From Trichaptum fuscoviolaceum (lineage: Eukaryota > Basidiomycota > Agaricomycetes > Hymenochaetales > Trichaptaceae): a stretch of 64,000 nt of DNA. The stretch lies in assembly GCA_910574455.1 (NCBI GenBank), contig CAJSYZ010000002.1, positions 1,079,671 to 1,143,670 of the forward strand. The letters are read 5' to 3'. Position 1 is the first letter of the stretch; the number at the start of each line of letters is the position of its first letter. Positions 1 to 12,193 of the stretch are shown here, one piece after another. A model generated the notes under the pieces. It worked only from the letters and a program-made list of their open reading frames with translations. It had not been told where the DNA came from and did no database searches. The translations under genes and the position numbers were made by a program.

Positions 1-525
1 TGTGAAAGTCGAAATATCTAATAGACTGACGAAAATGTGGGGCGTTTTGCCACGCAATTGGGACCTCGTAATGCTAGGTGAGATTGACACCAGATTGAGT
101 CCCGATGCCAATGGAACTGAAGAATTTCAGGCCATTGCTGGTCGAATGAGACCACAGATCCTCCCTTAACACCTGATTCACCTCTCCATCCATCCCACAA
201 ACCCAAATGCACGCACGGCTATGTCGTTTCGCCATTCGGTGCTCGGCGATTGCTTACGCTCTTATCCTATCCTCCATTTGCGTTCTCCCGTGCACTGGAC
301 CAGGCGATCGCTCATCTGATTCAAACCCAGCACATTCGAAGCTTTAGCGTTGCTCCGAGTATCGTCATACAGCGGAGGTGCCCTTCGGGAGAAGACTGCG
401 AAGACTCAGCTCGACATTCTGATATCTGGGTGGAAGATGGGCATAGAGGCAGCAAATGGAAGGAAACCTTGGTGAGCAGTGCACTGGATGCAGTCGAAAG
501 AGAACCACAGGACGGTAGGTACTAA
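1..525 (+). CDS. GT25-family glycosyltransferase, 3' part only (copy 1)
   Basis: This is the C-terminal part of a glycosyltransferase family 25 (LPS-type) protein that runs off the left edge of the window. Exon 1 reads in frame through base 77 and ends with the conserved WDLVMLG block. A short intron (78-130, GTGAGA..TTTCAG) follows, and exon 2 (131-525) resumes as GHCWSNET, as in fungal GT25 proteins. The remainder aligns with the fuller copies at 49828-51068 and 20407-21431 to within a few residues of the C-terminus. The reaction (sugar transfer, presumably in the secretory pathway) is inferred from the family. It lies tail-to-tail with F-box gene A, the same arrangement as the other two GT25 copies. 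Whether the missing 5' part is intact cannot be seen. Confidence 0.8.
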
Positions 526-760
526 TCTATGGCTACTAGTTGTGCAAAGCGCAGGTCTAAATGATACGTATTTTGAAAATTGACCGTGGCATCATTGCTA
601 TAAATTCGTTATAGTGCCCTCTATGAAACTGTATCCGAGAGTTACGGTATGTTTATTGCACATGTATTAAAGATTATGTGGACTATTTTTACACCTGCAG
701 GGCGTCGTACACGAGCAGCGCTTCATCCATACGAATAAATTGACCCTCGTACTTCAACTA

Positions 761-2446
761 TTAGTCGAATCGTATAATACCGATATACTTGGTTCGGGAC
801 TCGGAAGACAGTTTGTAGACCACCATTCTCCCTAGATAATCAATCGAAATTGCCGAAATATCGTCTTCGTTTGTATCTGCGGGAAAGAACTCCAGATCGT
901 TTCTCCTGTGATAACAATCCCCGTTGCCATCGAAGGCTACGGCAAATGTTTGCGGTAGCCACTCTTCGTCCTCTCCAACGAGTGACCGAATCGAAAACGA
1001 CGGGTTGTTATAAAGAACTACGCCACAAGCATAATGATGCTCGTGCAAGACGGTAAAATCTCCTCGTCCGTCATCGCCAGGCCCGAATTCAACGTCGAAA
1101 GCGCTATTCCGTATATTTTTATACTCGCAGAGCTCATCTAGTTCTTTATCACCCAATATCACAGTGACACGAGTGGAAGGAGATCTTGACCATGAGGAAG
1201 CCCTTGCAGCTATCCGGCTTGCAATGAGTTCAAGGGTTGGGTCCTCTTCGGACACCGCAAACGGAAGAATGGTATGGGAGTATGCGCTACGGATTTCAAC
1301 ATCTCCAGGTACCTGGTATGATGGCCAGTCTTCGGGGTTTATCGACGAGCTCCCGACTACATCTTTAAGCTGAATGCTCGCAAGGCGAAAGCCAGACTCA
1401 GCCGGCTCAGGGTGAAGAAGAAACAAGATATCGTAGCTCAACGCGATATTCACATTACGATCTATCTTCTGTAGAGGTGTTGATGTCAGAAGAGGCTTTC
1501 TCTGGTAAAGAAACACGGGACATCTTTGCACCTACTTTTCCTTCAAGTCCGAAGTATTTCCTATCCATCCAATTCACAATCAAAAATCCGTTCTTCATCA
1601 AATACCGTAGTACAAGATATTTATTGTGAATTTTCATGTACGATCCAGCAATACCGAAGTTGCGTGGCATAGTTGGACTTTCGTACAGCAGCTTGCCATC
1701 GAATGAACGACAATCTATCTGGTATACCCGGAAACCCCTATATCAGATACTTGAGTAAATATCATGAATAATTTCCAGATTACAACACCTAGCGTTATAA
1801 TAATTTCTGATGCGGTGATTCCAGCTAAATGCAAGTGTAACAGTAGATGAATCGTCCGCTACGTCGTAGGCCATCCGGAGAATGCACTGTTCTAGGGTTC
1901 CTGCTTTCATTTCCACATCAACTTCTTTATTTGTTACGACGTGTTGCCAGACAACTCTCTTCTGTGAGATACTCCAGCATTGTACTCCTATATCACGATA
2001 TACCGCAATAATCAAATCGACTTGAGGCAGGGGACACAGATACTCGTAGTCTTCGATGTAGTTGATGATCGGTATTATCTCTTCCGACGTCTTTTTCGGG
2101 CCTGATTCAGACAACCAAGACAGATCCAATTTGATGGCTCTTATGATCACATTCCTGAGATCAGCCGTGCTGAGATTGAGGAGAGCAGATCTTGATGCTA
2201 TGAAAGGAGGTCTGTACTCCAATGTTTCCAGAGCAGCAACCCAGAGTGCTCGACACAGACACTGCTGTCTCAGACGCTTGCACACCTTTTGAGCAAATAC
2301 TTGGCATGAATCAATGTATCTCTGAAAGAGAACTAAAATCTGCTCACGGTCTCTAGTTTGATGACCTCTTCGATCTGCGAATCCATGACGAATAGGAGAA
2401 GTATCATAAAGAAGATGTCGTCCGGCAGGTTCAGTATGTTCGCCAT
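761..2446 (-). CDS. F-box-like protein, copy A of a six-member local family
   Basis: Four exons on the minus strand: 2446-2348, 2285-1789, 1737-1536 and 1468-761, giving 501 residues with all intron phases consistent. I chose the start so that the protein opens with MANILNLPDDIFFMILL, an F-box-like helix start (LPDD..), followed by the block VCKRLRQQCLCRALW. The C-terminal half carries the family anchors WSRSP, FTVLHEHHYAC, SLVGEDEE and the end KYIGIIRFD. I recognise no named domain there. F-box proteins usually recruit substrates to SCF ubiquitin ligases; that role is inferred from the N-terminus only. The gene is tail-to-tail with the GT25 fragment at the left edge and head-to-tail with copy B. 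The reading frame appears intact. Confidence 0.75.
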
Positions 2447-2551
2447 TTCAACACAAGCTGGTTGGTTCCCTAGTGGCTGGGCTTTCGCGAGGGCAAGGAG
2501 CAGGAGTCGTAGTAGTATCGAGGATGAAAGGTCAATACTTGAAGGAATGGA

Positions 2552-2562
2552 CTCAGTGAGCC
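2552..2562 (-). promoter_or_regulatory. Palindromic upstream element of F-box copy A
   Basis: CTCAGTGAGCC, most of the palindrome GGCTCAGTGAGCC that recurs upstream of all five full-length F-box copies. Here it lies about 106 bases before the start codon. The regulatory role is inferred from conservation of sequence and distance. Confidence 0.45.
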
Positions 2563-2952
2563 ACAAAGGTGAAAAACCTTTGTTGTGTCGTGAGAATTCA
2601 TATCAGAGAATTGTGAAAGGGGGTATCATATAGAAGGAACAGATTATTCTTTCACGTCCGCGTTGCATTAGCTAGGTTGGACTTTTTACAGATAAGACTG
2701 AATGTTAATGTCAGATCGTTTTGGTCACCGTGACGGTCGTCGCCACGGTTCCGATATTCCAGCACCCCAGTATACCGATATCTGACACCTGGACCGTTTA
2801 TACATTCTATTATAACGCCCTTCATGAAACTGTGTCCGAGAGTTACGCTAAGCTTTAATGTATTGAAGATCATGTGGACAATTTTCACATCTGCAGGGCG
2901 TCGTACACGAGAAGCCTGTGATCCATACAAGTTCTCCCTCGCTCCATTACTA

Positions 2953-4594
2953 TTAGTCGAATCGTATAACACCGATATACTTGGCTTGCGTCTCGGAGGA
3001 CAATTGATAAGCAACCATTCTCCCAAGAGGGTCGATTGCAATTGACGAGATATTTTGTTCATCTACATCTGCTGGAAAGAACTCCAGAATGTTTCTCTTG
3101 TCGCAGAGATTCCCGTTATCGCCGAAGGCAACGGAAAATGTGTCCGGTAGCTCATCCTCTTCTCCGACGAGTGACCGAATCCCGAGCGGCGGATAGTTAT
3201 AGAGATCCATGTCACAAGCATAATGATGCTTGTGCAAAACGGTGAAAACTCCTTTTCCGTCGTCGCCAAACTTTAAGTCAATGTCGAAGATGGTATTCCG
3301 TGCAACTGTGTACTCTGATCCATACAGGTCAATTTCTCGCAACTCGCTCAATGTCACAGTGAGACGAGTCTTGGGGGACCTTGACCATGAGGAGACCCCG
3401 GCAGCTATCCTGCTTTCAACTTCTTCAAGGGTTGGATCCTCTTCGGACGCCTCAAACGGAAGAACAATTTGGGAATATGTGCCACAGTATTCAAAATCTT
3501 CAGGTACATGGTATGATGGCCAGTCTTCACGATTGATCGACGAACTCCCGACTAGATCTTTAAGCCGGATACTCACAAGGCGAAAGCCAGACGCAGACGG
3601 CTCCGGGTGAAGAAGAAACAAGAAATCATGTGTCAGGATAATAGCATGATATGCTTTCTGTAGAGGTATTGAATGTCAGAAGAGGGTTTCTCTCACTATC
3701 AAGGATTTGCACCCACTTTCATTTTTAAGTAAAAGTATTTCCTATCCATCCAATTCACAATTAAAAGTCCGTTATCCTTCCAATACTGTAGTGCTAGATA
3801 TTTGTTGCGAATCTGCATGTATTCACCAATATCGGAATTGCTTGGCATAATGGTACTTTCGTAAAGAAGCTTGCAATCGAACGAACCGGATACCAGCTGG
3901 TATACTCGAAAATTACTGTAAGAATAAATCAGTAGATAGCATTGACAGTCTCCGTTGTACCTCACCTAGCATGCCACTCATGATCGGTATTCCAACTAAG
4001 TACAATTGTAACAGTAGATGAATCGTCAGCCACGTCGTAGGCCATCGACAGACTCTTGGACCTTTTTTGTTCCGCATGTTTGTCTTCTTGTGCTACGTAT
4101 TCCCAGACCACTCTCTTTTGGGAAATACTCCAGCATTGTATTCCGATATCACGATACACAGCAATGATGATATCAACTTGAGGCAGGGTACGCAAATATT
4201 CGTAGTCTTCAGTGTAGTCAATGATCGGTATTAACTCTTCTGACGTCTTTTTCGGGCCTGATTCAGACAACCAAGATCGATCCAGTTTAATTGCACGGAT
4301 GATTTCTCTCCTAAGGTCAGCTGCGGTAAGGCCTAGAAGGGCAGATCTGGATGCAATAAAAGGAGGACGGTATTCCAACGTTTCCAGAGCAGCAATCCAG
4401 AGTGCTCGACACAGGCATTGCTGTCTCAGACGCTTGCATACCTGTTATGTGAGATGAATCAAGATATATCTTAAGATAAAATTGATTTTGCTCACAGATT
4501 CGAGTTTGATGAGCTGTTCGATCTGCGGACCCAAGATAAATTGGAGAAGGATTAGGAAGAAGATGTCGTCCGGTAGGTCCAAAAACGCCGCCAT
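2953..4594 (-). CDS. F-box-like protein, copy B
   Basis: Four exons, 4594-4496, 4441-3966, 3915-3717 and 3657-2953, encode 492 residues with the same intron phases as copy A. The N-terminus MAAFLDLPDDIFFLILLQF is closest to copy C at 18495. Exon 2 carries the family block RPPFIASRSALLGL. The C-terminal exon carries GFRLVSIRLKDLVGSSS, SSWSRSPKTRLTV, FTVLHKHHYACDMDLYNYP and ends KYIGVIRFD. The 3' flank (about 2700-2950) resembles the 3' flank of copy A, including a CTGCAGGGCGTCGTAC stretch, so A and B look like a tandem duplication without a second GT25 gene. I see no disabling change. The ubiquitin-ligase adaptor role is inferred from the F-box-like start only. Confidence 0.75.
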
Positions 4595-4706
4595 TTCAGC
4601 ACGAGATGTGTGTCCTAGTGGTGAATGGACTTTGAGAGGGCAGAGAGAAAGAGCATGGGTATTGAGTCTCAAAGGAGCGTCAAAACTTGAATGACTGAAA
4701 TGTGAG

Positions 4707-4719
4707 GCTCAGAGAGCCG
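4707..4719 (-). promoter_or_regulatory. Palindromic upstream element of F-box copy B
   Basis: GGCTCAGAGAGCC, a one-mismatch form of the family palindrome, 113 bases upstream of the copy B start codon. Confidence 0.45.
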
Positions 4720-7700
4720 CCAGGGGGAAAACCCGGGTCTTTGTTGTATCGTGTATTAAGATGGAGAGGTCTTCAGCCTGATTAGTAGTCCTTCCACTCC
4801 GAAGCCGAACGAAAAACTGAAAAGGAATGATGTTATGTAGAAGGTCAAGAGCTGCACCCCACCAGCATGAGCTTTAATTTGTTTTAGAGTTTTGTGGGAT
4901 GAGACAGGATGAGACTCAGACTGAAGTCAACCGTAACATAAGGTTTGTGCCTGCCAAACTCTCCCACGATTCCGAGGTTCAAGTTTATCTTCGAGTCGTC
5001 CGGTGGCGCGACCTTTATTCTATTCGGCTTTTACCTCATCGTGAACTTTTTGCTTGCGGCTATTAAACGTGCAATGAGGAGAAGAGATCGTGTGGAAGTG
5101 TGGTAGAACATTTGAAGCTTTACATGCTCTGGAAAGCCGTCATCGACTTAGTAGTGATCCTCCTTGAAGCGACACCCGAGGCTCCACTGGTTGTCGCACT
5201 TTTCGAATCCACGAGAAGTACAGGAGAACCAACAATGAAATCTCTGCATACTTGGACCAGGACATGGTGTTGAAATCTTGAGTCTTGGCGCTACATCGCC
5301 TTTTCGAGATGGTATATACGAGAAACCGAGTGCGCTCTATCTCTAGTGCGTTGACTCTCTACCCGCCAAGGCAGATATCTGATTCCGAGAAACATCTTAT
5401 AGTGACCCACTATGTTCGTATCGATACAAAGCATCTGTCAATCTCGATTTAGAACATAATTTATACGTCGGCGTACTTTCGATATAGGTTCTTTCGACGA
5501 GCTCAACCGACCTAGGGATGTATTCCGAAGTCCTTCGCTTTAGTCTATCCATGAATGCTGAGTCCAGTGGCACACTGGGTGCTTCTTGGCTCTGGATGTG
5601 TATGGAAGGTTTTGTTTTCCCGTTACAATACAGTGAGTCAATATTCAAAGGACGAGGACGAATGCGTCGTCTTCTCCTACATAGGTCTGAGCGCCAGTGG
5701 CCGGTGGAACGGTGGGACGGCATTGTAGCCTCCTCTTAGCGCGTCATGATACACTGCCAAATCAACTGCGGCGTGCTGCGCCTTGTACCTTCTCTGGATC
5801 CTTGTCTTCTCTTTTTCCCCTCATCGCCATTCGATTGATGTTTGCTGCATCATGCGCAAAATGTGCTCGGATACACATGGGTACAACCCCTTCTTCTCCC
5901 TCGCCTTCGTTCTATCGATTCTGTTTGTGTACTTCTTCTAGCTATGCCATCAGAAGCGCTTGAACGTGTGCTACATGTTGCGGGTATCTTAGCTTACTCA
6001 TCTACTCTCGCCGGTTCTTTTTCTAGGATCACTGCCCTCCCTTGTGCTTTGTCCAAGGACTGGCAATTTTCCAATTCCACTCGACTTGGTTTCGCTCTAA
6101 GCCTCTTTTTCGACTCACATTAATCGCACGCCTCGAAGCTCTCACTTTCTTCCTACGCGATGCGTGTCCCGGGGACGAACGCCATCTTCCCGCCATATGG
6201 TATGCCTTTAAGATGTTGTAGCGTGGCTTGTAATTCTATGTGAGAGAATGAGGCTTGTTTCGGGCCCTCTCATTCCCTCAGGACGGCAGAGCTCAAGAAT
6301 CGAGGGACGTGCACGTTGCATGCCGAATCACATTCTTTATTCTCCGAATTTCAACTCACATCTTACCTGAGTCCGCGTCCTGGCGTCTCCCTCAATATCC
6401 CCGATGCTTGCACTCGTACTCTTTCCCTCTTTATCTGGGTGTGTTCTTGACACAAGTGACTTAGACTACTTGGGAGTTGTTTACCTGTGTGGGGCATACG
6501 GAAGCTGGGAGAAGACAGACGACTGAAGAAAGAAACGTATCGTGTCGCGTGAACGAGACTACACACTCGCCGAGGACAGCGGGTCTAGAAAGTGCCGAAG
6601 TGCAGACAAGTGAATGGACAGAAGCAGCTTTGCTACGTATCCTTTTTTCCCGGCCATTCTTGTGCTTCGGGTTTACAAGGTTCTTGATCGTTTTAGCTGT
6701 TCATATTGTTCAGTACCCGGACCTCATGGGGCGAGGTCCTTGAAGCAGACCTCGGCACGACGCGACCTTTTCAACAGGGCACGGTCTCTTATGAGCCGGG
6801 TTTGGCCCTGGTCCTACTTTTGGACATTAGCTTAATCATCCCCACTTTCTATTCGAGTGTGGACATGACTGACTTAGCCGCCCGCACGGGCCTTGCTAAT
6901 GCATCTGGGTTGCATCTTACGCGTTTGTGAGCTGCGTATCCTTTCGGATATTGCGCTTTGACTTGACTTGGGCGCGTATCAAAGTACGCAAACCAATACG
7001 GAACATTTCCTGCTTAGTTAGATGATAGCTAAAATCCCCGCAGCTGATCCTGCAGCGTGTCCATCATGTATCACATATGCGTCTCATGGTGCATGTGCAG
7101 AGGCCTACTCTGGAGATACCTAACGGGAAGATGACTGGATTGCTGTATACTTCGAGTTGGGGTCGACCGTCTTTAACCAGCTGATCATTGACTCGGACTT
7201 ATCTGACAGACGGTTGGGTAGTCGGGCGATCTGATACAGTCTGCATCCGTGCACTATGTATTCGCTGTAGTGTATTGTTCAATTTAGGTGCTTGTCTTCC
7301 CAAAGTACTAACTGTTTTCCCTCCCCGCACCGGCTCGGAGGAAGGGAAGCTTGACCCATGCAGACGAGGATTGAGCGGCAATCACATAGATCGCCAATAC
7401 TCTCGCGTTCATTACCATAGCTTCTGCCTTGCCTGAATGTATCAATTGGGCCTGGATTCGGCTAAGCATAATGAATTTGTATGCAATTGGAAGATCGATG
7501 ATCTTTTTATCACCGTGCATGCAGCAGCTGATCTGAAAGGAAAATTTGACCAGAGGGAATCACTTTTAAAGGAAGGCGGAAAGCTATGAACTCGAGCAGA
7601 CTGCTCGGTGTCACGGATGTCCATAGCTGTCCCGAAGGAGCGGGCTTTTGACCGTAAATCAAGGGGAGGAGAAAAGCCGATCCTTCATAGGCCGAGTTGC

Positions 7701-8280
7701 CGGATTGCCGGTGGGCGGCCATCGCAAACAGCACAGCCAAATAAATGCCGAGAGGGTAAATATGGACCGCTATGAGCACGTGATCCTTAATTTTGCTTCC
7801 GGGTTGATGGTAGACTCGGGACTTGGGACCTGGGACCCGGCGCCTGCCTCAGTAAGACTGAATGCCATCGTGCAACTAGCTTACTTGCCATTCATACATA
7901 GACAAGCAGGGAGACGCCATGCCCGCGCCCTGCCCGTCCCGTCCTCTTCGGCGCTCTGTTCTTTCCTTTGCCTCTTCCTCCCTTTCCACCTATCTATTAT
8001 TCGCATAAGACGCTCTGGAGACTTGAGCAAAGCGAGAACGATATTTTGGCCTCGACATCGACGGAAGACCAAGACGCAGAACGTGCACGGTGAAGCGGGC
8101 TTCTCGGAAAGAACGGTTGGACACCGTCGAGTGTTGGCTGTCATCGATAGGGTATCTGGGAGTTCACGGTCTGCGTGTGCATAGTGTGCGAGACTCAAGT
8201 GCTTAAGGCCTGGCATCCGTGTCAACCTGCCTACGTGAAGGGAGCAAGGTTAAGGGACAAATACTCAGATCGAAGAACGG
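4720..8280. other. Gene-poor interval, no supported gene
   Basis: About 3.6 kb between F-box copy B and the first membrane-protein gene. Short open frames occur on both strands, for example 5397-5723 (-) and 7648-8184 (+). None shows a recognisable domain, a paralogue in the window or a convincing exon chain. Nothing repeat-like stood out. It may hold an unrecognised gene or a non-coding RNA. Confidence 0.4.
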
Positions 8281-10567
8281 ATGATGAAGACATTCAACTT
8301 GTTTAACCAGCGTATTCTCTTGGTCCTTCTTCCTTCTCTTGCGCCACTTGTGTCGCAGGCACTTGGGATGGTGATGGAGAAACGCGGCGTTCAGTCGCAA
8401 GCCACGTGCTTGGTGAATTATGGGTGGATGGACAACTCTGTGCAGCAGTCGCCCTGCTATGTCGCTGGCTGGCTGCTGGGACAATGCAACGAAGGAGGTG
8501 TGTTACTCCATCCCTTACACTGTGTCTCCGTTCCGGCTATGAACGATGTAATAATGACACAAATGGTATCCAGATTGGACAGTGTTTGCCAATACGGACC
8601 CGACCAACCACTACAACACGCCCAATGCGACGACGGCGAACCGGTGCTCGTGCTCGTGGGCCGTGTACAATACCCTACAAGCCTGTGCACTGTGTCAAGT
8701 CGGAGTCGCCTCGACCATTTCTACGTGAGTGATCTATCTCGCTCAAGGATCCTTTGGAGATCGCATTCTATATTGGCTGCTGACTTTGTATGTTCTCATT
8801 AGATGGACGCAATGGAGCACGAACTGCTCCAGTTTCCTCTCTTCGCCGAAGTGCGTCCCACCCCCCCTCTGACCAGCATGTATACTGATAATCACTTTTG
8901 CTAGCCCTTGGCCAAAAGGTACGGTTATTCCGGATGAGACTGCCATACCGTTCTGGGCTACGACCGATCGTACGTCTACTTATGCTACTTTATGCTTTAT
9001 ATGACAACTAACAATGTAATTAATCCGCGTATGTTGTACAGCGAACACCTGGCCAGACGCTAAGTTCGACGGGTCAACCGCGCAGAACATCGCAAATCAA
9101 AGTAAGTCCGTCCATTTCCTGTATCCTAGTTGACCTTCAGCCATACCACCGTGCCTTGATAAATCATTCACAAACGTTTCAGACCAACCGGACATAACTA
9201 ATGCAACGTTCAACGGCCCCGCCTCTTCGACATCCTCGCACTCCGCACCAGTGGGTGCAATCGCAGGCGGGGTCGTCGGAGGCGTCCTCATCGTCGCGCT
9301 CCTTGCTCTCGGGCTCTTCTACCTCTCCTGCCGACGGCGCTCTGCGGCTGAACGCCGCGCCAGGGCGCGCGGCGTCAGCGTGCTCAGCCTCACGACGGAC
9401 GCACAGCATGCGCGCACGCCGAGCGACGGCACGACGACAACGACGCTCTTTGGCTTTGGGCCTGGGGTGGGACAGGCGGGGCAGAAATATGGTGTGCCGG
9501 GATTCGGGTATATGGATCGAGGACGAGGGGAGAGGGAATTTACGAGTCCGCTGATGAGCGGGACGCCGGAGAGCGGCGGGGGTGTGTCGATGATGTCCAT
9601 GCCGATGAGCCCCGGGCACCAGCAGCGGCCGGTCTATCAGCAGACGCCGAGTTTCGGCGCGTCGACCTCGACCAGCATGCTCATGGCGCCCGGCACGACG
9701 CCCAGCCCAGCCCCTGGTCCTGTCTCTGGCTTCAACCCCAATGGCGTCGGCGGAGGGATGGGGATGCTGCCGCCCGGGATGGTGACCATGAGCGTCTCCC
9801 CGATGATGGGCGTCACGAACCCGAATCCCAGCATGGGCGGAACGTCCGGTGTAGGAGGAAGCGTCAACACCAGTGCAAACGCTGGCGCCCCGCACAGCCC
9901 GCCGAACCCAAGCATGAACAGCGTGTCATTCGCGTCCGCGACCCGCCCAGGGCTCGGGCACGAGCACTCGGGGTCGAATACGAGCGCCGTGAGCGGCGTC
10001 TATTCTGGACACGGGCACTCGCTCAGCATCGCTGGGTCTGGGGAGGGCGAGCTGCCCGAGGGCGCGATCTCGCCGTTCATCTTCCCGCAGGAGGACGCGA
10101 CCACGCCGCCTGCGGACGATCCGTTCAGCGCGTCGGCCACCCCGAACAACACGAACAAAGGCTCGCCGGGGACGGGAGTGGGCGCAGGGTTCAACTTCGC
10201 GACGTCGACGCCGCTGCGCAAGCCGCACGAACCGCGCGCGCGGATCAACCCGCCGGCGTACTCCCCGACTGCGTCGCCCGAGGAGAGCATGTTCGCGTCT
10301 GGGCGCCCGCAAGCGCACCTGCGCTCGACGTCGCTGTCGTTCACGATCGGCGGCGACACGCTCGCGAGCAACGAGGCGACGGGCGCGGAGTCGAGCATGG
10401 GCCTCAGCGGGACGACGCTGGGCAGCGGAGGGACGCGCAGTGCCACGGGCGGCGCGGAGACGCTGCAGGGGACGGTCAGGAGCCCGAGTCCGGTTGATGA
10501 GGCGGGAGAACAGGAGTTTGTGCGTGAGAGAGATGAGAATGGCTTCATTGTGGACCAAAAGATCTGA
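8281..10567 (+). CDS. Single-pass membrane protein with Cys/Trp ectodomain and long disordered tail (paralogue 1)
   Basis: Six exons join in frame: 8281-8497, 8574-8724, 8803-8850, 8905-8969, 9042-9101 and 9183-10567, giving 641 residues. The protein starts with a hydrophobic signal peptide (about residues 1-28, LLVLLPSLAPLVSQALG). A Cys-rich outer part follows, with motifs QQSPCYVAGWLLGQC, CSCSWAVYNTLQACALCQ and WTQWSTNC. One transmembrane helix comes next (GAIAGGVVGGVLIVALLALG), with RRR as the stop-transfer signal. The cytoplasmic tail of roughly 400 residues is low-complexity, rich in Gly, Ser, Pro and Met. Proteins of this layout are common in Agaricomycetes but have no assigned function; a cell-surface sensor or wall-associated role is only a guess. 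A diverged paralogue with matching exons follows at 12194. The last exon is much more GC-rich than the F-box genes. Confidence 0.8.
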
Positions 10568-12193
10568 GCTGACATCACTCAGAAGTGAGACGCCTGTGCG
10601 AGGTTAGTGGGAGTGTTGCCTTCTTTCTTTTTTTTTCCTAACGTTATCCTTACTTTCTCGCTCTAGTGTATTGACTATGTCATCAACGAGTTCATGGAAT
10701 TTCATCGAGCTTGATCTTAGATCACCATGTACAATTCACCTCAGCACTTCAACATCTGATAATACTTCCGAGGGCTGGCTGGCTGTATCATCGGTCTGAA
10801 TTATATATCATATTGGTTTCTGTGTACTTTGTATGTGTTAGAGACTCCAAGTAATAGTGCATTTCCCCCCTCTCGCTTTGTGTCTGAGAAGAAGCAGTAC
10901 ATGTATTGTAATGTAGCACAATTTCTCAAAAAAAAAAAAAAGATCAGACACGCCCTTTCTCGGCTGATGGCGGGCGTCTCGTTCAGTATCTGGTAGAACA
11001 GCATAGATACAAGAAGGCTTATTCCCATCACTTTCATGATTCCCCGAACGAACAGTGTCACAAAAATAAACATGCAGGGTGTCATTTGACCTGTGCACTG
11101 GTCTCGACTGTGCCGCCAGAACTCGCATCAGGTAAGACGGAGGTCCTGTGCTCCTCATAGCTCAGCTGTGCGAAGAGAAGACGAGGTTTCTTGTGGGGAT
11201 GATGATGTTCTAGTTCGCCGGTGAGATTTTGAATGCCAAGGAAGCAAGACCAAGGCGTACTACTTTCAGAACTCACACGCCGGAAATGGCAAGTCTCAGT
11301 GAACGACACAAACTCGAACATAACATGCAACATCCACGCCGCCTGCACTCAGACACTCATCACGGGCAGGAGAGGCCGGACACGACTGCATTGGCATCAC
11401 AGGCTTTTTCACCATGCCGACCGACCAGGACCAGGGCTGCAGTCACAACACAACTGGTGCAATGCGGCAAAGGCGAGCGACAGATAGTCATCGATGAGCC
11501 GCACGAGAGCCCTGCTCCTGGGTCTGCCCTGTCTAGAGGCGGTGTCGGTGGGCGGCGAAACAAGCAGAATAAGGATTCCGCGTATGGATGTGCAGAGGAA
11601 CAGTCTATGTAGCCGGTACTAAGTGCAGATTGGCGCCCGTCTATCATGACCATTCATTCATTCATTCTAGTAGACCGTCACCACGACTCCGGGCTCCCCC
11701 ACTAATCCTTTTCTAATGCACTCATTGCCAGGCTATTCCGTCAGTGCCTCCATCCTGCCTTGTGTCTTTCTTCTTTCTTCCTCCGTCTTGTCTTGTTCGT
11801 TGTAGCTGTGTGCACTGTGCTCCGGTGGGGCTGAAGAAACGCTGAACGCTGTGCCCAGCCTTCAGTGCTGCCTGCCTTACGACCTGATCGAACTTGACTT
11901 CTGGCTCGGGCATGTACTTTAGTTCGCCCTGAACTCTGTCTGTTTTCGAATTCCTCTTTGCCTCCTTCCATCGCTCTCCTCTATATCTCTCGAGCTGACT
12001 TGGACCTTCGAAGTACGAATCAGCACGAAGGAGTGACGAAAGCACGTAGTCGGAGTCGGACATTGCGGAACTGGTACTGGTAGCTTCAACGCGTTCTTTG
12101 ACCTGTGTGGTGGGCGCTGCAGAGGCTCTTAAGCGCACTGGGCGATAGGCAAAGGAAACTTGTTCGGAGAGTACTGCTCGGAGCGCGGGAGAC
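10568..12193. other. Interval between the paralogue pair
   Basis: It contains the 3' flank of the first paralogue, including a run of about 14 A near 10928. It also holds an open frame at 11722-12138 (-) of 138 codons, with an inner start MSDSDYVLSSLLRADSYFEG and a charged, non-repetitive sequence. That frame could be a small gene, but I recognise no family and see no paralogue. Confidence 0.35.

Noticed and set aside
9179..9895. 238-codon minus-strand frame rich in Arg/His
   Set aside because: Shadow of the GC-rich last exon of the membrane-protein gene on the other strand.
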